The notes under the pieces were generated by a model. That model did not search any database. It had not been told where the DNA came from and was given only the letters and a program-made list of their open reading frames with translations. DNA of 8,990 bases from Sulfurospirillum sp. UBA6810 (GTDB taxonomy: Bacteria; Campylobacterota; Campylobacteria; Campylobacterales; Sulfurospirillaceae): the NCBI GenBank assembly GCA_002469305.1, contig DKEY01000108.1, positions 1 to 8,990 of the forward strand. Direction: 5' to 3'. A program made the position numbers and the translations under genes. How positions within the stretch are numbered: position 1 is the first letter of the stretch; every line of letters begins with the position of its first letter. Positions 1 through 5,877 of this stretch are shown here, in pieces.

Positions 1-1068
1 ATGGCTGATATTTTAAGTCAAGAAGAGATTGATGCTTTATTGGAAGTTGTTGATGAAGAGGGTGATACCGAAGCCATAGAAGCACAAGATGGTATCGAAG
101 ATAGACAAATCATCCTTTATGACTTCAAACGTCCAAATAGAGTTTCAAAAGAACAATTACGTGCAGTAAAAGGCATCCATGATAAGATGGCAAGAAACCT
201 TGCTGCTCAAGTCTCCTCCATCATGAGAAGTATTGTCGAAATCCAGCTCCACTCTGTTGATCAGATGACTTATGGTGAGTTTTTGATGTCTCTTCCAAGT
301 CCTACAAGTTTTAACGTTTTTTCTATAAAACCGCTTGATGGAAGTTGTGTTATAGAGATAAACCCTTCAATAGCATTTCCTATGATAGATAGACTTCTTG
401 GTGGGATTGGTGAATCATTTGAATCTACACGTGAACTTACAGATATAGAGTTAAACTTACTTGATGCAATCTTACGTATAGTGATGCAAAGGCTCAAAGA
501 AGCTTGGGCTCCTATTACGGATATGTATCCAAATGTAGAGACAAAAGAGTCTAGTCCAAATGTTGTTCAAGTTGTTTCACAAAATGAAATTGTCATTATG
601 GTTGTTATGGAGATAATCATAGGTAATTCAAGTGGTATGATAAACCTTTGTTACCCTGTTATCTATCTTGAGCCTATTCTTTCAAGACTTGCCAATAGAG
701 ATATTATGCTTGGTGAAACAAGTGCTAAAAAAAGTAGAAATAAAGAGTTAACAGCACTCATAGGACGTGCAGAAGTTTTCAATGAAGCTATCATTGGGAA
801 GTCTGAACTGAGTGTTGGGGAGCTTTTAGAGATAGAAAATGGTGATGTTATAAGACTAGATAGAGCAGCAGATGACCATGCTATAATAGCCATAGACAAA
901 AAAGAGTTGTTTTTAGCCGAGATTGGATTACACAGGTTTAGAAAATCAATAAAAATCAAAGATTTAATTAAAACCGACAAAGATTATGTAAAATCAGCGT
1001 TGGAAAAAATTGAGTTTAAGAGAATGGAAAAAATTTATGCTGGAAACTCAAATGAGGAGGCTGTATAG
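1..1068 (+). CDS. fliM: Flagellar motor switch protein FliM
   Basis: FliM is a C-ring (switch complex) protein at the cytoplasmic base of the flagellum. It binds phosphorylated CheY and changes the direction of motor rotation. The 355-residue protein has the full family architecture. The N-terminus carries the CheY-P-binding peptide (LSQEEIDALL, about residues 5-14), followed by an acidic linker. The middle CheC-like domain (about 45-235) contains the family's GGxG motif (G134-G137). The C-terminal SpoA/FliN-type domain (about 265-340) includes the SVGELLEIENGDVIRLD stretch. Length is normal for FliM. The ATG is the first base of the window, so its ribosome site and promoter cannot be seen. 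Its stop codon shares one base with the GTG start of fliY, which indicates translational coupling. Identification is secure. Confidence 0.97.
   Translation: MADILSQEEIDALLEVVDEEGDTEAIEAQDGIEDRQIILYDFKRPNRVSKEQLRAVKGIHDKMARNLAAQVSSIMRSIVEIQLHSVDQMTYGEFLMSLPSPTSFNVFSIKPLDGSCVIEINPSIAFPMIDRLLGGIGESFESTRELTDIELNLLDAILRIVMQRLKEAWAPITDMYPNVETKESSPNVVQVVSQNEIVIMVVMEIIIGNSSGMINLCYPVIYLEPILSRLANRDIMLGETSAKKSRNKELTALIGRAEVFNEAIIGKSELSVGELLEIENGDVIRLDRAADDHAIIAIDKKELFLAEIGLHRFRKSIKIKDLIKTDKDYVKSALEKIEFKRMEKIYAGNSNEEAV
1054..1060 (+). promoter_or_regulatory. Strong Shine-Dalgarno for fliY supporting a GTG start
   Basis: GAGGAGG lies inside the last codons of fliM, seven bases before GTG at 1068. This is the best ribosome-binding site in the window. 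It supports GTG rather than a downstream ATG as the fliY start, even though the start overlaps the fliM TAG stop by one base. Confidence 0.8.
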
Positions 1069-1931
1069 TGAGTGAATTTATTAAGATACTAGAGCATGAG
1101 ATAGTCTCAACCATAGAGGGTTTAACAGGTATTGCCCCAAGTGTAAGTTTACATGAAGAAGTTGCGATAGATGAGAAAGTTTCTCTAAGTCCTCCTGTGG
1201 CAATTCTTGATGTGAGTGTCAGTGGTGATACTACTGGTAAGATGAAGATTACGATGTCAGCAGTTTTGGCAACAGCCATAGGTGATATGATGCTTGGTGG
1301 TGAGGGCATCGAAAAAGAAGAGATGGATGATGATGACTTAGATGCTACAAAAGAGATTATGTCCAATATACTCGGCTCACTCTCAACAGCACTTGGTGGA
1401 CAAAAATCTATGCCAAAGCTTAGCTTTAATGTTGATGATATAAGATATGTTGAATCAACTGGCAATATCAATTTTGATGGGCTTAAAAAATTATATATCT
1501 TCGATATGGGCATACAAAGTACGACTGATCACGTTGCTTTTGCAACAGATAAAAATATCGAAACACTTTTAGGAAATAAGGTCACACAAGACAAGCCAGA
1601 GCCTGCTTTTAAAGATGCTCCTGTAAATGGAACATCAAATAAATATGAAAGCGGTCTTAGCAGTGAAGAGATGAGAAATATCGATCTCATCAAAGATGTA
1701 AAGCTTCCAATTCGTGTAAGAATTGGTTCAAAAAAAATGCTCTTAAAAGATGTACTTAGTATGGATATAGGTTCAGTCATTGAACTTGACCAACTTGCAA
1801 ATGACCCGCTTGAAGTACTTGTGGGAGATAAAGTTATAGCACTTGGAGAAGTTGTCATCATAGATGGTAATTTTGGAGTTCAGATAAGTGATATAGGCTC
1901 AAAGAGAGAGCGTTTAGAAAAACTTAGATAA
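1068..1931 (+). CDS. fliY: Flagellar motor switch phosphatase-like protein FliY (CheC-like plus FliN domain)
   Basis: FliY is a switch-complex protein that combines a CheC-like domain with a FliN (SpoA) domain, and it works in the C-ring with FliM. The protein has 287 residues. The N-terminal two thirds (about 1-165) show the CheC/FliM-like fold signature, including IGDMMLGGEG (71-80). A linker of about 165-203 rich in Lys, Asp, Pro and Ser follows. The C-terminal FliN domain (about 206-287) contains VKLPIRVRIG and the DVLSMDIGSVIELD core. CheC-type phosphatases use D/S-x3-E-x2-N helices. Here D92 and E96 are present, but the Asn is at position 100, one residue out of register, so phosphatase activity is doubtful. 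Translation starts at GTG, backed by GAGGAGG, and overlaps fliM by one base. The next gene begins directly after the TAA stop. Confidence 0.93.
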   Translation: MSEFIKILEHEIVSTIEGLTGIAPSVSLHEEVAIDEKVSLSPPVAILDVSVSGDTTGKMKITMSAVLATAIGDMMLGGEGIEKEEMDDDDLDATKEIMSNILGSLSTALGGQKSMPKLSFNVDDIRYVESTGNINFDGLKKLYIFDMGIQSTTDHVAFATDKNIETLLGNKVTQDKPEPAFKDAPVNGTSNKYESGLSSEEMRNIDLIKDVKLPIRVRIGSKKMLLKDVLSMDIGSVIELDQLANDPLEVLVGDKVIALGEVVIIDGNFGVQISDIGSKRERLEKLR

Positions 1932-2681
1932 ATGACTTCAGGTAATAAACATATAAAAGATACAGAACACTCAAATGTCTGGAGTGTTCTTCGCATCATG
2001 AGTGATTTTGTAAAAGGTTTTGATGAGCTGAAAGATATAGGTCCATCAGTGACATTTTTTGGAAGTGCTAGATTTGATGAAGAAAATCCCTACTACGCTC
2101 AAGCAAGAGAACTCTCAAAACTCTTAGCAGATAAAGGTTATAACATCATCTCTGGTGGCTCAAAAGGTATCATGGAAGCTGCAAACAGAGGCGCTTATGA
2201 GAGTGGGAAAGCAGAGTCTATTGGGCTTAATATAGATTTAGAACATGAGCAAAAAGGCAATGGCTACACAACGAAAAATCTTACATTTGATTACTTCTTT
2301 GCTAGAAAAGTGATGCTTGTAAAGTACTCCTTGGCGTATGTTATCTTTCCTGGTGGCTTTGGAACTATGGATGAGCTTTTTGAAGCCCTCACACTGACAC
2401 AGACAAAAAAAATAACAAAGATAAGCATCTTTCTTGTAGGTACCAAGTATTGGGAAAAACTTTATGATTTCATAAAGACAACTTTAGTTGAAAATAATGC
2501 TATAAAGCCTGAAGATATAGAACTCATTACCTTTAGCGATGATTTAGAGTTTATAGCTAAAGAGATAGACAACAGACTTATTTCACATGTAAACGAACTC
2601 AAAAATCTTGATTTATGCGATAGTAATTATTATAAAAAAGCTATACAATTCATAATCGAAAAAGATATAGAGGGAAATTAG
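1932..2681 (+). CDS. LOG-family (TIGR00730) Rossmann-fold nucleotide hydrolase
   Basis: This belongs to the lysine-decarboxylase-like/LOG family, whose characterised members cleave the N-glycosidic bond of nucleoside 5'-monophosphates (cytokinin-activating or purine/pyrimidine nucleotide nucleosidases). It is cytosolic and has no signal peptide. The signatures are SGGSKGIME (74-82), which binds phosphate, R125 in YFFARK, and the diagnostic PGGFGTMDE (140-148). R125 and E148 are the expected catalytic pair. At 249 residues it is longer than minimal LOG proteins, with an N-terminal WSVLRIMSDFVKGF segment typical of the long bacterial subfamily. That conserved segment argues for the start at 1932, although no convincing Shine-Dalgarno sequence precedes it. 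The ATG directly abuts the fliY stop, so translation is probably coupled. The natural substrate cannot be read from the sequence, and old 'lysine decarboxylase' labels for this family are misleading. Confidence 0.88.
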   Translation: MTSGNKHIKDTEHSNVWSVLRIMSDFVKGFDELKDIGPSVTFFGSARFDEENPYYAQARELSKLLADKGYNIISGGSKGIMEAANRGAYESGKAESIGLNIDLEHEQKGNGYTTKNLTFDYFFARKVMLVKYSLAYVIFPGGFGTMDELFEALTLTQTKKITKISIFLVGTKYWEKLYDFIKTTLVENNAIKPEDIELITFSDDLEFIAKEIDNRLISHVNELKNLDLCDSNYYKKAIQFIIEKDIEGN

Positions 2682-2686
2682 TAATT

Positions 2687-3706
2687 ATGAAAAAAATAAT
2701 GGTTGCAATGAGTGGTGGGGTTGATTCAACAGTAACTGCTTATAAACTAAAGAATGCTGGAAATTATATAGAAGGTGTTTATATGAAATTGCATGATGAT
2801 GAAGAGTATCATGCAAATAACATTAGAAAAGTAAAAAAAGTATGTGAGTATTTGGATATCAAGTATCATGTATTGGATTTAAGAGATAAGTTCAATGAGT
2901 ATGTTTATAGTCCATTTATCAACAGCTACAAGATAGGACTCACTCCAAATCCTTGTGTTTTATGTAATAGAAATATAAAGCTTGGAGCACTTTTAGAGTT
3001 TGCAAAAAGTCAAGGTATGGATAAACTAGCTACTGGGCACTATGTAAAAATAGAAGATGGATTTATAGCAGAAGCAAAAGATATGAGCAAAGACCAGAGT
3101 TATTTTTTGGCTGATATAAAAAAAGAGAGTATAGATTTTGTAGAGTTTCCGCTTGGAGATATGTATAAAGAAGATATTAAGGATTTTGCCTCAAAAATAG
3201 ATGTATTGCAAGAGTTTGCAACGCAAAAAGAGAGTAGTGAAATCTGCTTTGTTCCACAAACTTATATAGAAGTACTGCAAAAGCATATAAATGTGGACCT
3301 TCCTGGAAATGTACTCAACACAAAAGGTGAGATAGTAGGAAAGCATAGAGGGTATATGCACTATACTATCGGAAAGCGAAAAGGGTTTGAAGTGCATGGT
3401 GCACATGAACCACACTATGTTGTAAAAATCAATCCTCAAACAAATGAGATAGTAGTTGGACTCAAGGAAGAACTTGGTGTTACAAAGTTTACTATCAACG
3501 ATATCAACATGTTTATGGACAAAACAGAGTTTGAATGTGGTGTAAAAATAAGATATAGAAGCCCTAAAGCAAAATGTAGCGTAAAAATTTTAGATAGTCT
3601 AAGAGCAGAAGTAACCTTACATGACGAAGTACAAGGACTCGCTGCTGGACAGATGGCTGTTTTTTATGATGACAACAAAGTTATCGGTGGAGGCTGGATA
3701 GAGTAA
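2687..3706 (+). CDS. mnmA: tRNA-specific 2-thiouridylase MnmA
   Basis: MnmA activates U34 of tRNA-Lys, tRNA-Glu and tRNA-Gln with ATP and inserts sulfur, forming the 2-thiouridine of the wobble base. The 339-residue protein has the PP-loop SGGVDS (9-14). The NPCVLCN motif carries the first catalytic cysteine, C90, with C93 nearby. TGHY (116-119) and SKDQSYFL (134-141) are present, and EICF carries the second catalytic cysteine, C187. The GYMHYTIGKRKG segment starts the central domain, and the C-terminal beta-barrel ends in GLAAGQMAVFYDDNKVIGGGW. All expected catalytic residues are present and the length is slightly short but normal for bacterial MnmA. The start lies five bases after the previous stop. 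A GAGGG-type ribosome site sits about 12 bases upstream, which is rather far. The gene is a housekeeping passenger at the end of a flagellar gene cluster. Confidence 0.96.
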   Translation: MKKIMVAMSGGVDSTVTAYKLKNAGNYIEGVYMKLHDDEEYHANNIRKVKKVCEYLDIKYHVLDLRDKFNEYVYSPFINSYKIGLTPNPCVLCNRNIKLGALLEFAKSQGMDKLATGHYVKIEDGFIAEAKDMSKDQSYFLADIKKESIDFVEFPLGDMYKEDIKDFASKIDVLQEFATQKESSEICFVPQTYIEVLQKHINVDLPGNVLNTKGEIVGKHRGYMHYTIGKRKGFEVHGAHEPHYVVKINPQTNEIVVGLKEELGVTKFTINDINMFMDKTEFECGVKIRYRSPKAKCSVKILDSLRAEVTLHDEVQGLAAGQMAVFYDDNKVIGGGWIE

Positions 3707-3728
3707 GAAAGGGGATTCCCCTCTCTTA
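3704..3728. terminator. Hairpin spanning two convergent stop codons, candidate bidirectional terminator
   Basis: An 11-base stem with a 3-base ATT loop (left arm 3704-3714, right arm 3718-3728) has four G-C pairs next to the loop and a single A-C mismatch (3709/3723). The left end is the TAA stop of mnmA. The right end is the complement of the TAA stop of the minus-strand EF-hand gene. A short T run (3736-3740) follows on the plus strand only after about 7 bases, and no T run follows on the minus strand. Intrinsic termination is therefore plausible for mnmA and weak for the other direction. It may serve mainly as an mRNA 3' end stabiliser. Confidence 0.55.
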
Positions 3729-4079
3729 CATCATGTTTTTATTGCCTTTGCCCATTCCATTACCCATGCCTTTTCCCATATTTTGTTGGCGATTATTCAT
3801 GCGTTCTTGTTGCATGAGGAGTAACTCTTCTTTTGTCAATTTGCCATCACCATCTTTGTCGAAATCTGAAAATACAGGAGAATTTCCTGCATTTCTCATC
3901 GGCATCCCTTCTTCTGCTCTTTGAGTCATTCTTTTCATTTTTGAGTTATCAAATTCTTCCATAGTAACTATCCCATTTTTGTCACTATCATACTCTTCAA
4001 ACGTAGGCTGGCTATTTGGAGCAGCAACAGCTAAAGTACCAAGTGCTAAAGTTAGCAAAACTAATTTTATATTTTTCAT
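3726..4079 (-). CDS. Small exported EF-hand protein with Met/Gly-rich tail
   Basis: The protein has 117 residues. Residues 1-20 form a Sec signal peptide (Lys-rich start, a hydrophobic LVLLTLALGTLAVA core, cleavage probably near A19/A20), so it is likely periplasmic. There are two canonical 12-residue EF-hand loops. The first is D31-E42, with D31, D33, N35, T39 and E42 in coordinating positions. The second is D74-E85, with D74, D76, D78, T82 and E85. Both should bind Ca2+. The C-terminal tail (101-117) holds three MGxG repeats and ends in two methionines. The mature part has about 12 methionines and no Cys or His. The start has AAGGAG five bases upstream (4085-4090). The gene is monocistronic, convergent with mnmA and divergent from the Nudix gene. 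Its function is unknown; Ca2+ buffering or sensing, or soft-metal binding by the tail, are inferences. Confidence 0.88.
   Translation of the reverse strand: MKNIKLVLLTLALGTLAVAAPNSQPTFEEYDSDKNGIVTMEEFDNSKMKRMTQRAEEGMPMRNAGNSPVFSDFDKDGDGKLTKEELLLMQQERMNNRQQNMGKGMGNGMGKGNKNMM
3744..3779 (-). repeat. Three tandem 12-base units encoding MGKG/MGNG/MGKG
   Basis: Three consecutive 12-base units of the pattern ATG-GGn-AAn-GGn on the minus strand encode residues 101-112 of the EF-hand protein. The third codon base varies between units, so the amino-acid pattern is conserved more tightly than the DNA. Such a short in-frame repeat could vary in copy number between strains. Confidence 0.7.
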
Positions 4080-4107
4080 AACAACTCCTTTAAAGTTTTA
4101 TACTACA

Positions 4108-4141
4108 ATTATAGGACGACTATGTTAATCGAGTATTAATC
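4108..4141 (-). promoter_or_regulatory. Candidate promoter of the EF-hand gene with an 11-base-period direct repeat upstream
   Basis: On the minus strand a perfect TATAAT (4113-4108) lies about 28 bases before the start codon. Eleven bases upstream of it are two direct copies of GATTAA (4130-4125 and 4141-4136) separated by TACTC, giving an 11-base repeat period. No TTGACA-like -35 is present, which is common in Campylobacterota. The geometry resembles Pho-box-type promoters, where an OmpR/PhoB-family regulator on an 11-base repeat replaces the -35 contact. The -10 box is well supported; the regulator site is an inference. Confidence 0.5.
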
Positions 4142-4175
4142 AAAAATTTATCTATACATTTTGGTAAAATTGAAC

Positions 4176-4181
4176 TATACT
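4176..4181 (+). promoter_or_regulatory. Candidate -10 box for the Nudix gene
   Basis: TATACT lies 27 bases before the ATG at 4209, in the very A/T-rich divergent region 4080-4208. A second possible -10, TAAAAT, is at 4165-4170 after TTTTGG. There is no clear -35. Transcription from the downstream box would give a leader of roughly 20 bases. The ribosome site is weak (GAAAG near 4198-4202). Confidence 0.4.
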
Positions 4182-4208
4182 TATGCAATTTTTTTATGAA
4201 AGTATTTT

Positions 4209-4799
4209 ATGAGTGAAGAGATAAAACGTATAGCCTTTGGCAAGATTAATCCATACAAGAAAAATGCTGTATTTTTAGCAATCTATGTCAAAGAGATATC
4301 TCCTTGGAAGTATTTTAAAGATGAGATTTCTCATATGAAGTGTCCTGCTGTTATCATGATAGATAGATGGGATGGTCGTATGGGATTTCCTGGTGGGACC
4401 ATGGAAGTAGAGGAGCCTATACTAGACGCTCTTAAGAGAGAGATAAAAGAGGAGATAGGTATCAATGTTAAAAGAGACAAGGTACACCCTATCGCTTCAC
4501 ATGAGTGGAAGATATGCACACATTTTTATGGTCTTGAAGTCAATGAGCTAGAATTTTTACATATCTACTATCACATACTCAACAACTTTTCTCGCTCAAT
4601 CCTTCTTCATGCGTACGAAGAGGGAGATGAGTCTAGGTTTATGTCTGAAACGACAGGTATTAAGATAGTACCTATTATGGAACATGCAGGTAAAGGGATC
4701 AATAAGTTTTTGGAAAACTCTTTTGCAGGGGCTACAAAACAAGATTTTGAGATTTTTATAGATGAAATATTAGGATACAAAAAAATAGAGTTAAATTGA
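4209..4799 (+). CDS. Nudix hydrolase resembling NUDT16 / U8 snoRNA-decapping type
   Basis: Nudix enzymes cleave nucleoside diphosphates linked to another moiety, using divalent metal. The 196-residue protein has a complete Nudix box, G-x5-E-x7-REUxEExGU, at residues 63-85 (G63, E69, R77, E78, E81, E82, G84), so it should be active. Around the box the sequence WDGRMGFPGG, the following HFYGLEV and the C-terminal GINKFLENSFAGATKQ strongly recall the NUDT16 subfamily (DGRxGFPGG, HFY and FLENSF in the human protein, compared from memory). NUDT16 acts on inosine diphosphates and on capped RNA ends. The internal stretch of about 120-150 differs from it. There is no signal peptide, so it is cytosolic. 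The gene stands alone between a divergent EF-hand gene and the iron operon; its TGA stop overlaps an upstream Fur-like site. The Nudix assignment is secure; the substrate is unknown. Confidence 0.88.
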   Translation: MSEEIKRIAFGKINPYKKNAVFLAIYVKEISPWKYFKDEISHMKCPAVIMIDRWDGRMGFPGGTMEVEEPILDALKREIKEEIGINVKRDKVHPIASHEWKICTHFYGLEVNELEFLHIYYHILNNFSRSILLHAYEEGDESRFMSETTGIKIVPIMEHAGKGINKFLENSFAGATKQDFEIFIDEILGYKKIELN

Positions 4800-4811
4800 T
4801 TGTAGTTATCA
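4797..4811 (+). promoter_or_regulatory. Upstream Fur-box-like operator
   Basis: TGATTGTAGTTATCA matches the 7-1-7 Fur consensus TGATAATnATTATCA at 11 of 14 informative positions, including all four outer bases on each side. It begins at the TGA stop of the Nudix gene. It is nearly identical to the second site 41 bases downstream: over 20 bases, 18 match and both differences are A/G. The spacing is close to four helical turns, so two dimers could lie on the same DNA face. Confidence 0.55.
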
Positions 4812-4837
4812 AAATTTTAGCTTAGTTTAATATTTTT

Positions 4838-4852
4838 TGATTATAATTATCA
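4838..4852 (+). promoter_or_regulatory. Fur-box-like operator overlapping the -10 of the iron operon
   Basis: TGATTATAATTATCA matches the 7-1-7 Fur consensus TGATAATnATTATCA at 13 of 14 informative positions. It lies within a 21-base inverted repeat (4835-4855) with 9 of 10 arms paired. It covers the TATAAT at 4842-4847, so Fe-loaded Fur bound here would block RNA polymerase. The position before a ferric-iron ABC transporter is exactly where Fur control is expected. Another A/T-rich palindrome binder cannot be excluded. Confidence 0.75.
4842..4847 (+). promoter_or_regulatory. -10 box of the iron-transport operon
   Basis: A perfect TATAAT after a T run and TGAT lies 25 bases before the ATG at 4873. 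It gives an expected start near 4854 and a short leader. The ribosome site AAAGGG (4862-4867) lies five bases before the ATG. No -35 hexamer is evident, as is usual in Campylobacterota. Confidence 0.65.
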
Positions 4853-4872
4853 AAATTATTTAAAGGGTTAAA

Positions 4873-5874
4873 ATGATAAAAAAACTTCTTATGCTTTCCA
4901 TAGCATCTTTTCTCTATGCATCTTCAGAGGTCAATGTTTATTCGCATAGACACTATGAGGCAGATAAACAACTGTTTCAAGAGTTTGAACAGCAAACGGG
5001 TATCAAAGTAAATGTAGTAAATGCAAAGGCAAATGAGCTTATCAAAAGGCTTGAAAAAGAGGGAAACAAATCACCAGCCGATCTGCTTATCACTTCTGAT
5101 GTTGGAAGATTGTATCTTGCAAAAGAAAAAGGCTTACTCAAAAAAGTAGAATCTAAATTTTTAGCAGAAGTTATACCAGCACATTTAAAAGATAGTGAAG
5201 ATTACTGGTTTGGACTTACAAAAAGAGCAAGAGTTATCGTTTATAACAAAGAGACAGTAAAGCCAGAAGAACTCTCTACGTATGAAGCACTTGGAGAGAA
5301 AAAATGGGAAAAAAGAGTTTTGATAAGACAATCATCTAACATATACAACCAATCTTTACTTGCTTCATTTATAGCACAATTTGGTGAAAATGCTGCGCAA
5401 GATTGGGCAACTAGCATAGTAGCCAATATGGCAAGAGTACCAGCAGGGAGTGATAGAGACCAGATGAAAGCCATAGTTGCAGGCGTTGGTGATGTAGCGA
5501 TAGTCAATACATACTATGTAGGGATGTTACTCAATTCACAAAAGCAAAATGAAGTTCAAGTTGGACAGAAGATAGGGGTCTTTTTCCCAAATCAAGAAGA
5601 TAGAGGAACACATATAAATATCTCAGGCATTGCTCTTACAAAGAGTTCAAAAAATGAAGCCAATGCTATAAAACTCATCGAGTTTTTAGCAGATATAAAA
5701 GCGCAAAAGATATTTGCTGAGGCAAACTATGAGTATCCAGTAAACAAAAATGTAAAGCCTTCAAAACTTTTACAATCATGGGGTGATTTTAAAGAAGATA
5801 AGTTACCTTTATCAAAACTAGGACAATACAACAAAGAAGCTGTGATGATTTTCAACAAAGTTGGATGGAAATAA
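4873..5874 (+). CDS. Periplasmic Fe(III)-binding protein of an ABC transporter (FbpA/FutA type)
   Basis: This protein captures ferric iron in the periplasm and delivers it to the membrane permease encoded next. The 333 residues begin with a short Sec signal peptide (MIKKLLMLSIASFLYA, cleavage probably after A16). The mature start VNVYSHRHYEADKQLF is typical of the FutA/FbpA family. Likely iron ligands are Y28 in the HRHY segment (H25 or H27 nearby), Y148 in SSNIYNQS, and the paired tyrosines Y204-Y205 in VNTYYVG, the hallmark of this class. RARVIVYN (118-125) and the SGIALTKSSKNEANA hinge region fit as well. Length is normal. It is the first gene after the Fur-like sites and has a good ribosome site, AAAGGG. 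The stop is three bases before the permease start. The substrate assignment to ferric iron is strong but not proven by sequence. Confidence 0.92.
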   Translation: MIKKLLMLSIASFLYASSEVNVYSHRHYEADKQLFQEFEQQTGIKVNVVNAKANELIKRLEKEGNKSPADLLITSDVGRLYLAKEKGLLKKVESKFLAEVIPAHLKDSEDYWFGLTKRARVIVYNKETVKPEELSTYEALGEKKWEKRVLIRQSSNIYNQSLLASFIAQFGENAAQDWATSIVANMARVPAGSDRDQMKAIVAGVGDVAIVNTYYVGMLLNSQKQNEVQVGQKIGVFFPNQEDRGTHINISGIALTKSSKNEANAIKLIEFLADIKAQKIFAEANYEYPVNKNVKPSKLLQSWGDFKEDKLPLSKLGQYNKEAVMIFNKVGWK

Positions 5875-5877
5875 TTT

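Noticed and set aside
663..980. Minus-strand open frames of about 75-165 residues inside fliM, fliY and other genes.
   Set aside because: They sit wholly inside well-identified genes, lack ribosome sites and have Ser/Ile-rich compositions expected from the reverse complement of A/T-rich coding DNA.
4080..4208. A possible small RNA or riboswitch in the divergent intergenic region.
   Set aside because: No stable G/C-paired stem, terminator or conserved riboswitch core is visible; the A/T-rich content is accounted for by two divergent promoters.
4196..4216. A six-codon open frame (ATG at 4196, TGA at 4214-4216) overlapping the start of the Nudix gene, as a possible regulatory leader peptide.
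   Set aside because: It has no ribosome-binding site and encodes nothing recognisable; such short frames are frequent by chance in A/T-rich DNA.
4806..4841. The complementary pair ATCAAAA (4808-4814) and TTTTGAT (4835-4841), as a terminator for the Nudix gene.
   Set aside because: The stem would be only seven mostly A-T pairs around a 20-base loop, too weak for termination. The complementarity is explained by the two palindromic Fur-like sites.
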